From Yamagishiella unicocca (Eukaryota; Chlorophyta; Chlorophyceae; Chlamydomonadales; Volvocaceae): DNA of 64,000 nt. Within the stretch, counting starts at the first letter, position 1. Each line of letters begins with the position of its first letter. Location: contig BDSL01000053.1 of assembly GCA_003116995.1 (NCBI GenBank), positions 186,001-250,000 of the forward strand, written 5' to 3'. Position numbers and translations under genes: made by a program. Under the pieces are notes generated by a model. The model saw nothing but the letters and a program-made list of their open reading frames with translations. It had not been told where the DNA came from and searched no databases. This document shows positions 34,136-45,200 of the stretch, piece after piece.

Positions 34136-37100
34136 ATGCATGGTACTCCGCCACTTGAGGTTTGGTCGATACGCCCAGCTGCGGCACCTGCCTTATCACT
34201 ACCGCTGCTGCAAAGCATCAGGTGAGCAGGCCGACACTATGTCACGCTTCCTATTTCTTTGTCAGGCGCAGCGCGACGAGCCGCCGGCGCTACCAGTTGC
34301 CTATTGAATGATATGTAAGGCTTTACCTTGCTTGCAGCTCCTTTCGTGGACCGTCTAGCCTCAGGCACCGGCCACCAGCGGTCACATCAGTTGTGGGCCA
34401 GGTGCGTTGCTGTGACCTCCGCCATAGGTATTCGCATAAGACGTTGAAGATGCTTTGCGACGCCATTTACTATTATAATGGTATATCTTGCTTATGATAG
34501 TATTGCTGTGCGTTATCTCCATCCAGTCATCTGGCTATCCGCCCATTAATTGCTTAGCCACCATACCCCGTTCCTGAACGGACAGCCTCGCGCTGGATAC
34601 TATTTCGATCCGTGGATGTGCACCCTCGCAGTTGCAACCGCTGGTGCAGGGCCGTGCCGGTTTACCGCGGCTGCCCCCACCGCCTCCCCCTCCACTTGGA
34701 GGAGGCGGCACCTACGAAGGAGCTGATGATGATCACCTGAAGCTCACGCCGCTTCAGCAGCGGCGACTTTCGCACGCCTCTGCTAGCACCAGCACCGGCG
34801 CCGCGCCGACCGTAGACCACGCTGCGACGGCAAGGGCCGACTCGGCGGGACCGGCGGAATCCCGAGCAAACAGCTGGCTTCATCTTTGGGGGCCGCGGCT
34901 GCAGCAGCGGCAAATAACGACAGCGCAGGCTGCTGTACGGCTACTGCGGATAGCAGACGAGTATCTGAAGCTCGTCGGCAATCATCCGCGACTGCCTGAG
35001 GCGGGGTCTCGAGCAGCCTCCAGCGCCATCAAGAAGCCCCGGCAATCAGCAGCGTCGTCGCAGCAGCAGCAGGAGCAGCAGCATTCCGAAGAGCCGAACA
35101 TGCAGCCAGAAACTCAATCGCCGTCGCTGCTGCGGCCGCCGCTGGGTGTGCTAACGGGCCTTGACCAGCTGGCGCTGTGGGAGTCGGTGGAAGTGCTGCA
35201 GCCGCTGCTGCCGCTGCTGTCGGTGGGGCAGCTCCAGGTGGGGCGCCAGGACTTCGCGTCGGCTGCACGGGTTAGCACGGGAGGGGTACCTTCATGGTCG
35301 TGGCCTGGTACTCTGGTACCCCATGCTGGCCATGCACTGTCTCCCTCTGTTTAAGCACGTAGAACATTCGCTGTGCACGAACAAGTAAACAAGAACCGCT
35401 GATCTGCCCGTGCGCAGCGGTGCCTGGAAACCCTGGCAGCGGTGGGCCATACACCCCCTGACCCATGGGTCCACGACTTCCTTGCGGCTTCGGAGCCGCT
35501 GCTGCCGCGCGCTGACGCAACGGAGACGTACGGCATGCTTGCCGCCATGCGGGCGCTGCGCATCCGGCCTCAGCGGCTGCAGTGGACGGACGGCGCGGCG
35601 GGCGCGTTGTCGCGCCACCTGGCGCAGCTGGCAGCACCGCAGGTGAGGTTTCGAGGAAGACCCGTGGATGCGAGATAAAACCGTTTAGAAACAACCGTGT
35701 AGTTAAGGTCGGGGGGCTAGCGAGAAGACGAGACTCACCACCTGACATGCGAGAAAGCCTAGGGGAAGGAGCGGGAGGGGTGTGGGAGGCGGTCCGCAGC
35801 TCTGCAGGCGTCCAGTTCCGGAGCGGAAAGCAGCTCAGGGCGGCAGAGCGACAACGTCTCGACCCGGCAGGACAAGGGCACGGCAGGGCAGGGCACGTGG
35901 TTGCGGATACGAACGGGGTATCCTTGTGGCCTACCTACCGCTGCTACGCCGCGTAAACCAAGGTGGTGACTGGAGCCACGCTGCCGCCGCCTGTCTGCGT
36001 GCCGGCTGGCCGGCATGTCGCGCCTCTCGGCGGCCCTGACCTGCTGCCCTCCTGCTGCTGCCGCCCGGCCGCCTCAACCTGCAGGTGGTGGAGCTGCTTT
36101 GCTGCTTCGCCGACCTGGCGCTACAGCCGCCTGAGGGGCTGCTGTCCCGCATCTTCGCGCTGCTACTGCCGGACGTCCCCCAGCTACAGCCCCGCCTCGT
36201 CCTGGACCTGCTGGCATGCTGCAGCAGGATGCGCTGCAGGCCGCCGCCGCACCTGCTGGAAGCCGCCTACGAGGCGCTGACGCCGGCAGTGCTGGCGGCG
36301 GCGCCGCCGCACCCGCTGTGCAGGCTGGCGGCGGCCATGGCGGCGCTGCGGCTACAGCCCCCGCCGGGCCTCTTGACGGCGCTAGTGGCCCGGGCGGATG
36401 GCCTGCTGCGCCTGGCTGTACAAGAAGCCGGCGGCGGCGGAAACAGTGCCGCACTCGGCGGCGGCAGTGCCGGCGGGCCCAATGGGACGGGCGCGGCGAC
36501 GGCAGCGGAAGGGGCGACGCAGGGGCAGCAGGCGGCAGGGGGGCGGGTGCTTCGGCCGCGGCGGAGCGCCCGGCGTTCCGCTGCCAATTACGTAACAGAG
36601 GCAACGGTGGCGGTTTCGGAGCTGGACGTGGGCGCGGCGGCGGCGGCAGCGGTGGGTGCTGAGGCGCCTCCGCTGACGCTGACGCCGACGCAGCTCTCGT
36701 GCCTGCTCCGAGACCTTCGGACGCTGGCAGCCGCGCTGCCCCCTGCCTGGAGCGGCCTCTGCGGTCGCTACATAGCGACATGTGTCGACGCATCGACTCC
36801 CGTCGTAGACGTGTCGTACTTGCTAGGCGCCGTGTCGCGGTGCGGCCTGAAGCTGGAGCCCTCTGTCGTACGGTTGGTGGCGGCGCGGCTGGAGGCCAGC
36901 CTGCAAGAGGCAAGGGACCAGCGGCGCCAGCGGCGGCGCCAAGATGATGCAGCAGGGGCGGGGCTCGAGGCTGGGTCGGGGGAGTCAGCGGGGGACGTGT
37001 CGGAGGAGTCGGCGGGGGAGTCTTCAGGGAAGGGTGGAACGCAGCCGATCCACGGGCGGCGAGGTGCGGATGGGGAGATGGAGGTCGCTGCAGGACCACT

Positions 37101-40100
37101 GTCCCAGAGGCACGCAAGTGCAGTCAGCCAGTGGAGCCCCCAGGTGAGGCCTGAGGCAGCGCATGCAGCGCGTAGCAGGGCCATTCTTTGTTGTACGGCG
37201 AGGCACACAGTGCGGTGCATGTCACCGCGGGCTCGATGCCGTACAGGGGCATGCTCCACACCTCCCTGGATCATCAGCCTCCCGCACACTAACCCTGCCG
37301 CCGTCGCTACCGCTCGCACAGGCCCTCTCCACCGCCACCACGGCGCTGGTGCCGTACGCGGCGCTGCTGCCGCCTTCCCTGCTGCGCGCGCTGTACGGCA
37401 ACCTGTACGACACGCTCGAGCGATTCGACTTGCCGCAGCTCACCGCCACGCTACACGCGCTGCCGTACCTCAGCGCGCCGCCTCAGCACCTCCACAGGCG
37501 CGCCGACGACGCGCTAGCGGCGCTGCCGCCCCCGCCGCTGCCGCTCCTGGCGTCGTACCTGTCCTGCCTGCACGGTCGCATGCACCGGATGCAGCCCTGG
37601 CAGCTCTCCATGTGCTTGTTCGCGCTGCTGCGTCTTCGCGTGCGACCCGACCCACCCTGGATGGACGCCTTCCTGGGCCAGGTCTACCACACACTGCCGC
37701 ACATGAATGAAGTCCAGATCTCAAGCGTGGCCTGGGTGGTGGCCAAGCTGTCGTACAGGCCGCAGGAGGAGTGGGTCGAGCGGCTGCTGGCCGCGGCCGC
37801 GGGCCGGCTGTCCTGCTTCTCACCTCGCCACCTGTGCCAGCTGCTGTGGGCGGTGGCGGCGATGGGCTACCAGCCGGGAGATGCGTGGATGGCGCGGTGG
37901 CTGGATAAGGCCCGGGGGCATTTCCGTACTTCGGATGGCCGTACGCTGGCGTCGCTGACCTGGGCACTGGCGACGCTGGGTCACGTGCCCGGGGAGCCGT
38001 GGCTGCAGGTGCGAGATGGTGGGCCCCAGTGGTTTCGCGCGACGGGTCATGTGGGGTTGCGGTCTAATATCAACTTGTTGCGCGTGCGTCGGAAGGAGGG
38101 AGGTGAGCGAGGAGCATGTCGATGAGAGCCTATAGACCATAAGGCCTGAGGGGCGGAAGGCGTCCCCCTCTGCCTCTTTCACTGACCTGTGGCCGGCGTC
38201 CCTAGGGCAGCCAGTCCCTTACCCCCGGAATACACCAAGCATGCATAAGCGATGCGTCCTTCCCCCTACTACCCGTAACCACCTCAACATCCCAGGACCT
38301 GTGCCAGCACCTCGCCCGGCGTCTGCCGTACACGCAACCCCGGGCCGTCGCTAACACGCTGGCGGCGCTGGCGGCGCTCGGACACCGGCCCTCTGACGAT
38401 TGCCTGGACGCCGTCGCGGCGCATGTGCGGGCGCGGCTGGCGGCGCCGAGTGGGCAGGGATCCGCCGCCGCCGCCGCCGCCGCGGGCGGAAGCTACAACC
38501 TGCAGGACCTGGCGCACGCCTGCCACAGCCTTGTCCGCCTAGGTCACCGCCCTACCGACGAATGGCTGGGAGCCGTGGCGACCGCGGCGGCGCGCCTGGC
38601 GCTGAACGGTCCCCCTTCGGCGCCGACGCTGTACGAAGAGGATTTTGGCCACGATGGCGATGAAAGCGACGGCGATGCCTCCGACGTCGCCGCCGCCACG
38701 GCGGCGGCATCGCATGCCAAGCATATCGCGCTGCTGGTGTTGGCATTGGCGCGGCTGCAGCGGCGGCCGCCGCCGTCGGCCTGGGCGGCGCTTCTAGACG
38801 GCCTGCACCCGTGCTTGCCGTACGCGCCGCCACAGTCCCTCGCGGTGCTGCTGGCGGCGGCGGCGGCGCTGCGGCTGCCGTTGCCACGGGAGCACGCGGG
38901 CGCTCTACTGCTGGCGACGCACCGCCGCATGGGGTCCTTCAGCGGTGGCGGCCTGGCCATGGTGCTCCGTGCCTTCGTTGAGCTGGGGCTGCACCCTGGG
39001 TCGAGGTGGCTGGGGCGGCTGGAGGAGGTACTGCTACTGCGCAGGGTGCAGGCGGAGCACTTCGAGCAGCAGCAGCAGCAGCAGCAGCGGCATCGGGGAT
39101 CGCTTCTACGGGGCTCGGGCAGTGAGGTGGCAGAGCTGGATGCCGCAGGCCTTGGCGCTGAGGTTGAGGAGGGTGATGACGGGAGCAACAGCGACGAGGT
39201 ACGGGAGAGTAGCAGCTGCGAAGCTGCCGCCGGGCCGCCGCCGCCGCTACTCCTGCCGTCAGCGTTGGCTCTGGGCCCCCGTGAGCGGTGCTCAATGCTG
39301 TGGGCAGTGGCCACCCTGGAGACCTCCCGGTTGGTCGAGACGAAAACCTCCTCCCGCGACCAGCAGCACCAGCAGCACCCCTCACAACCCTCCCTGGACC
39401 AGGACGGCTACCCGCCGCCGGCCCGCTGGGCGCGCAAGCCTGGGCCTCTGCGGCAACCCCTGCAGCATGGCGGACTATTGTCCCTGCTGCTGCCGGCCGC
39501 GGAACCTCCGTGGTCTGCGGAGGCGAGTCAGGAAGGCGAACGGAGCCGCTGTGGGCAGCTGACGGCCTGCAGCGGCCAGGACCTGTCGCTCGTTTGCTGG
39601 TCGCTGGGCCGGTTACGAGCGCGGCCGCGGGGCCTTATGCGCGCGCTGCTAGCTGAGGTGCAGGCTCGCCTAGTGACCGGGTTGGACCCACCATCCCCCA
39701 CATCGCCAGGTACCACGCCGACTACCGCCGCTGCTGAGGCGCGCGTGAAAGCAATGACGGCGGAACGAGAGGCGACCGCCCGCCGCTTCGGGCCACGCTC
39801 TCTGGCGATGGCGTTCTGGGGCATCAGCAGCGTGGGCGTGTGGCCCTCGCCACAGTGGCAGGCCGCGGCGGCGGCGGCGGCGCTGCAGATGGCGCGGGAG
39901 GGCATGCTGGGGCCGCAGGACCTGGCGACGGTGCTGGCGGCGCTGGCCAGGTGGCGGCGGGCGCCGAGGGGACGGCAGCAGCGGCGGCGGCGGCTGCAGC
40001 TGATCGGGCGGGAGCGGGAACGAGCCCGCTACCGGCGCCGCGGCGGTGAGGGGGCGAGCGGCTCCGGACCTCCGAGGGCAGCGGCGGCGACGCGGGCCCG

Positions 40101-40983
40101 CGCGTGTACGACAGCCCTGGCGGCTCTGGCGCTCGCTGACAGCGCCGCGCGGATGCAACAGCCCTTGCAGCCGCCCCCGCCACCCCCGGGCCTCGATGCT
40201 GGCGGCGCTCCGGTCCCCGCGGGCCCTCGCCACTACGACGCGCGCAGCCTGGCGACGCTGGCGTGGGCGCTCGCAAGCCTGGGCGTGCGGCAGCTGCCCG
40301 ACCCGTGGGTCGCCGCCTTCATGCCCGCGTCCCTGCGGCTGCTGGCCCAGCTGCCGCCCTCGCATCGCGTCACGATGCTTGACAGCCTCTCGCGCCTGGG
40401 CCTGCGCCCCGGGTTGGTATGGCTGGACAGGGCGGAGCAGGTGAGGCGCGTGCTCAGTTGTGCGTTTGTGCCCTGCTGCCGGGGGGCGGGGAGAGGAACG
40501 GAGGCAGCGGCGGGCGTCGGTAGCACCCGAGTGCTCGCTCATCTAGTATCGTGAAGCTATGGTCGGTTGCAGGGGCGGTAGGGGGACAGAGGGTACTGAC
40601 TGCAGGCAGTGGCCACCCCAGTGCTCGACCTACGGTCGGTTGCAGTGCGGTAGGGGGACAGAGGGTACTGACTGCGGGGCAGTGGCCACCCTAGTGCTCG
40701 ATCTACGGTCGGTTGCAGTGCGGTAGGGGGACAGAGGGTACTGACTCTTGCGGCGTCTGGAGCGTTCACGTCCTCCTGACAGGCCCCAGGGTCGCCACTG
40801 TTGTCACCTTGCCATACCGGTGCCGTTTCTTCACCTCCACTGTGACCACCGTAGCCTTCCCCGCCGCCCTCTCTGCCTTCCCCGCCCGGCTCCCGCCGCC
40901 GCTAGGTGGCCCTAGACGGAGGTATCGCGCTGGCGAGCTCGCACCGCGGCCTGGACCTGGCACTGCGGCGGATGGCGGCCTAG
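34136..40983 (+). CDS. Octotricopeptide-repeat (OPR) protein, predicted organelle RNA factor
   Basis: Eight exons in phase: 34136-34221, 34338-34401, 34632-35270, 35418-35642, 36085-37143, 37322-38008, 38296-40440, 40906-40983 (TAG); 1,660 aa. The N terminus (MHGTPPLEVWSIRPAAAPAL) is basic and hydroxylated like a transit peptide. From exon 4 onward there are many helical repeats of about 38 residues with the OPR signature, such as LLWAVAAMGYQPGDAWM, LTWALATLGHVPGEPWL and VAWVVAKLSYRPQEEWV. OPR proteins bind specific chloroplast or mitochondrial transcripts and control their stability, splicing or translation; the target here is unknown. Long Ala/Gly/Gln/Glu insertions interrupt the repeats, mainly in exon 7. 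No RAP domain is seen. The short last exon follows a 465-bp intron with tandem repeats and is the least certain. The gene is tail-to-tail with another OPR gene. Confidence 0.86.
35651..35690 (+). repeat. Dispersed intronic element copy
   Basis: TCGAGGAAGACCCGTGGATG, an A-rich spacer, then CCGTTTAGAA. It starts 8 bases after the donor (35643) of OPR intron 4, in the sense orientation. Confidence 0.8.
40557..40746 (+). repeat. 73-bp tandem repeat in the last OPR intron
   Basis: About 2.5 copies with a 73-base period; GGTCGGTTGC recurs at 40561, 40634 and 40707. The repeats lie inside the intron between exons 7 and 8. Confidence 0.88.
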
Positions 40984-41759
40984 GCTAGGGCGGGGGCGAA
41001 TGGCGGCCTAGGCGGGGCCGGGGGTGGATGGCGGCCTAGGCTAGGGCGGGGGCGGGGGCCTCCATTGGGCCCCTACGCTTGCCGGGCCACAGGTATCCAC
41101 AGCCCAGTGAACGGGAGCTTTACGTTCGCCTCCATGTTGGGCTGGCGTGAGCGCCATGATGTGAACCGATCTGGGTCGGCGCTCGCTTCCCGGTCTGTTT
41201 GTGTTCCCCCAGCTAGGCAGCTGGTGCGTGCATTGGGTGGCGTTTAGGTGCCACCACACCGACAGCCGTCCAGGTGTCAGCGTGGTTGGGATGGTGTGGA
41301 GGAGCGGCACCGCGAGGTGCTGCTGTCCCGCGCTGCTCTGTTTGCCGACCTTAATATTGCGAGGGGCTACTATGAGCGAACGTGTGTACAGTGAGCGTTA
41401 TACCTCCGGCAGGGCCGAGCTGGCTTTCTTAGGTGTCCTTGTACCGATATTTCATTCGTTTGATTGCGCAGTGTCATTGTATGTCGAGTTGTTTACCACA
41501 CATCGTCGTACTTGTCTGTGTTAGCGAGGCATTCGGGCCCGCTGCGTGTCGGGTCTGGTGTTTGCGATTTGCAGCCAACCCACGTGGTGTGGTGTACGCG
41601 TTGGGCATGTATTCTTTTCCGCACAAACTATACAAATGGACTTTGCTGGGCACGTGCTCGAAGCGCTGAGTCCGATGTCAAGCGACAAGCACAGGGTATC
41701 CGTTGCCTACATGACCGCGGCGTCAAGGCAATGATAACGTTTTAGCGGCGGTGACTGTT

Positions 41760-41780
41760 TTACACGGTGATCAAGTGTAA
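41760..41780. terminator. Back-to-back TGTAA signals of two convergent genes
   Basis: The minus-strand TGTAA (TTACA on the plus strand, 41760-41764) lies 453 bases after the stop of the OPR-RAP gene. The plus-strand TGTAA (41776-41780) lies about 793 bases after the stop of the OPR gene. They form the inverted repeat TTACAC-9 nt-GTGTAA. I saw no nearer TGTAA for either gene. Confidence 0.5.
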
Positions 41781-42216
41781 CTGGCACTCTGAAGGCCGTG
41801 TAAGATATCCTCTGAGTTGGTAGCACCACCCTCTCTTGCGCTCATCTCCCAGCTGATCCCTCCCTCCCCTGCTCCGTAGCGTCCTCATCGACAAAGTCGA
41901 TACTGTTGATTAAGGCCTGGTTGATTTTCTCCTGTGCGCAGAAGAAGCGAATTGGTTTGGGTTCAAGGAGGAAAAGGACGGGTAAAAGGATGCGACCGAG
42001 TAAGCGCCTATTTTTTCCCTTCTGAATGGCCTTTCGTGGCCTTTCGTGTCAACAATCTCGGAGTTCCCCAGCCCGCACGACGAGGGCCATCGAGCCAGCC
42101 CGTCCCCAAATTCATCGACCCACGGGTCCGCACACCTGCAGGAACGCGCGCCGAGATGCCTCGGACGTTAGCTTGTCCCACTCCTGTTGCGGACAGGTGC
42201 GGAGCAGCGGGCCGCG

Positions 42217-45200
42217 TCAGTGATCGGGACGCTGCTTAACACACGCGCTTCCAGTTTTGCAAGTTGGCTGTTGGGCGTCAGTCCACTTCATGCCGCTGCA
42301 CGAAAGCCCTGCACCCACCGTGTACGTCACGTTCACCACCTGCCAGCCCAGGCGCTGCAGGTGGCGCCTCTTCATGCCGGTGGCCCCCAGCACCGCCCCC
42401 CCCGGGGTGCGGGAGGTGTGCGTGGGGCCGTCTGCCTCCAGCGCGATCCGGAGGTGCGGCAGCGTGATGTCTATGGAGTAGCCTGCAAGAGGGCAGGAGA
42501 CGGGGCCGTGCGATGACTTGCCTGGAGAGGGGTTTTTCTAAGAGAATCCGCGAATCCACGGCCGACAAGAAGAGGGTGCTATGTAAGGAAAGCCCGTGGG
42601 CCTGAACAGGGGGGTTGCGAGGAAAACCCGTGGAGGGGGGGGGGTAAAAGAAATCCGCGAATCCAGGGGGGGGTCGTCGGTGGTCACAGCGAACGTGTGG
42701 GCTGTACAGGCAGACACCGTTACATCCAGCCGAATTACCGCGAACCCAACATGCAACCTCCCAGGCCCCACGCCCCACCGGCGCTGTTGTCCTCCAGCAG
42801 GTGCATCATCCGCAGTCCCGTCAGCGAGTTGGCCATTTGGCGCTGGTAGCCGCTCTGCACCCGCCGCCGCAGGCCGCTGGTGGACGATAGGAACACGTCG
42901 CGGGCTCGGAGCAGCAGCGCACGAGCCGCAACGACGTCGATCCCGGAGGAGGTGGCGGCGGCCGCCAAGCCCGCAGCCGTTAGGTCCTCGGACGCCGCGG
43001 CGCCTCGCTTGGAGCCCCCGCCACGGCCGCGCTGTGTCGGCGGCAGCGGCGGCGGCGGCGACGACGCTGACGTCGCGGCGGCGGCGGCGGCGGCGCCGTT
43101 GGACTCGAGATGTACGGCCAGGTTAGCCTGCCACACCTGGGTCAGCACCGGCTCGGCGGGCGGCACCTCGCCGGCACGCAGGAGCAGTTGCGACCAAGCG
43201 GACCTGTACGGCACGGTACGACAAGGGCCGAGATTTGGGACCAAGTGAAAACGAGCTGGTCAGGATCCCTTGCCTCCTGGCCGACAGTATGGCATGCTTG
43301 GAGCTCAGCCTTGGCAGCCCGGCACCCACCTGAACGGCCCCGTGTCGACCTGCTGCATCACCGCCAGCGCCCACACCACCCCCGCCAGCTGCTGGGGGGT
43401 GAAGCTGCGGACATCGCCGCCTGCAGCAACGGCGCAGCAACCCACCCAGCCGGCCGATCCAGCCGGGCAGGGAATGATTTGGGGCGGTGGAGTGGGAGCG
43501 ATGAAGGGTGTGTGAGGTTTATTGGAATATGGCAGGATGGCAGAAGGGGTATCCCCTTTGGGCGAACACCGGGACGCACGCTAATGCGACTGGCAGAGGG
43601 GGTCACAGCAGCGACCCATGGCGCCCCACCCCAGTGTCGAACCACGGGTTTATCCGCATGCCTCCCCCCAGAGCCCCACCTCGCCCCTTGCCGCCGCCCT
43701 TGTTGCCCTTCTTGGCGCCCTTGGCCTTCTTGGCAGCTCTCGGGTCCCCCGGCTCCGAAACCACCTTCCGTTCCCGCTCCCGCCAAGCCCAGTCCGGTCG
43801 GATGGTCAGCAGCAGCCGGTCGGGCTGGTGCCCTAGCGACGCGAAGCCCCACAGCACACGGGAGACGTCTCTTGGCTGCATGGCAACCAGGCCGCCTGAC
43901 TGGACTCCAGGAAGGGCGAGAGGGCCATAGGGTCGCTTAAGACGGCCAGGAGAGGGCGGCAGGGGAGGGGGTGTTACAGCAAGAGTCCGGGAGCCGCAGG
44001 ATGGCCTCTTGCCGCCTGGCTGTTTTATGTAAATACCTCCGGCAGTCTATGCCGCCAGTAAACGCACAAAACCCCCAACCCACATCCCAGACCCTCATAC
44101 CGCACCCATGTTCCCAACCCCCACCTCGTACAAATGCCCCCAACCCACGTCATCGATCCACATCCCCGACCCATGCTCCCGACCCATGCTCCCGACCCAC
44201 ATCCCCCCCGCCGTCCCTTACCCGCATCAAGCTGGTCTCCAGGTCCTGCAGCCGGGGTGTCGCGTGGCGACTGTTTCCCAGAGCCCACAGCACCTGACCC
44301 GCCTGCCAGCCGCTCAGCCCGCCGACCCCGGCGGCCGTCTCCCCCACTGGCACCGCCCCCCCGGTGGACACCAGGCAGCGCACGAGGATCGACAGGATGG
44401 CCTCCGTCTCGACCATGAAGTACGGCGGTCCACCCTGATGGGTCGTACGTACAGCATGCATGCTCGTTGGTTAGTTGGTACAGAAGCTGGTGCTGAGTGC
44501 CTTGCCATCGTTGCGCTTATGTGCTCATTCGCCGAGTGATGTGCAAGCATGCGGCTCCTTCCTCGAACGTCTTCCTCGAAGCCCCGGCCTCGCTGGTGGG
44601 CACCCCTCCAGCTCTCCGGCTCACCAGGCTCGACATGCCCCACAGCGCCGCCACCAAGCAGTCGATCTTGGCCGCCCGGCGCGCGGCTGCGGCGGCTGAG
44701 GCGGCGGCGTCCGCAGGTGGCGGCGTGGTGCCACGACCTTGCGCCGGCAGCGCCGCCAGGAGCCTGTCCTGCGCCCCCGTCGCCGTCGCTACCGTCGCCA
44801 CTGCCGCCTCTGCGGGCGGCGACGCTGAGTGACCGTTGAGCGGGACCCTGGGGAGCTGCTGCCGCCGACCCCGAGCCTGGTCCAACAGCTGCTGCTGCTG
44901 CGACATGGCTGTGTACTTGGCGACCAAGCTGTCGTACACCGCGTCGTACAATGGCCCATCGCGCATCGCAACCTCATCGTGGCCTGCTGCTTCTGCCTCC
45001 GCCTCCGATGGCCCATCCGCGTCCTGCGGGCTGGGAGCCCCGCTAGGGCCCTCCTTCGGCACCGCCGCTGCCGCCACCGTGGGCCGACGGACCCGCGGGT
45101 CATCAATGATCGCCTCCGCACCTGGATCCAGCCAATAGCTCTTGGCCACGTCAAAGTATGCGGCCGATAGCTGCGGCGTGGCTTGTTCAGGCAACAGCCG

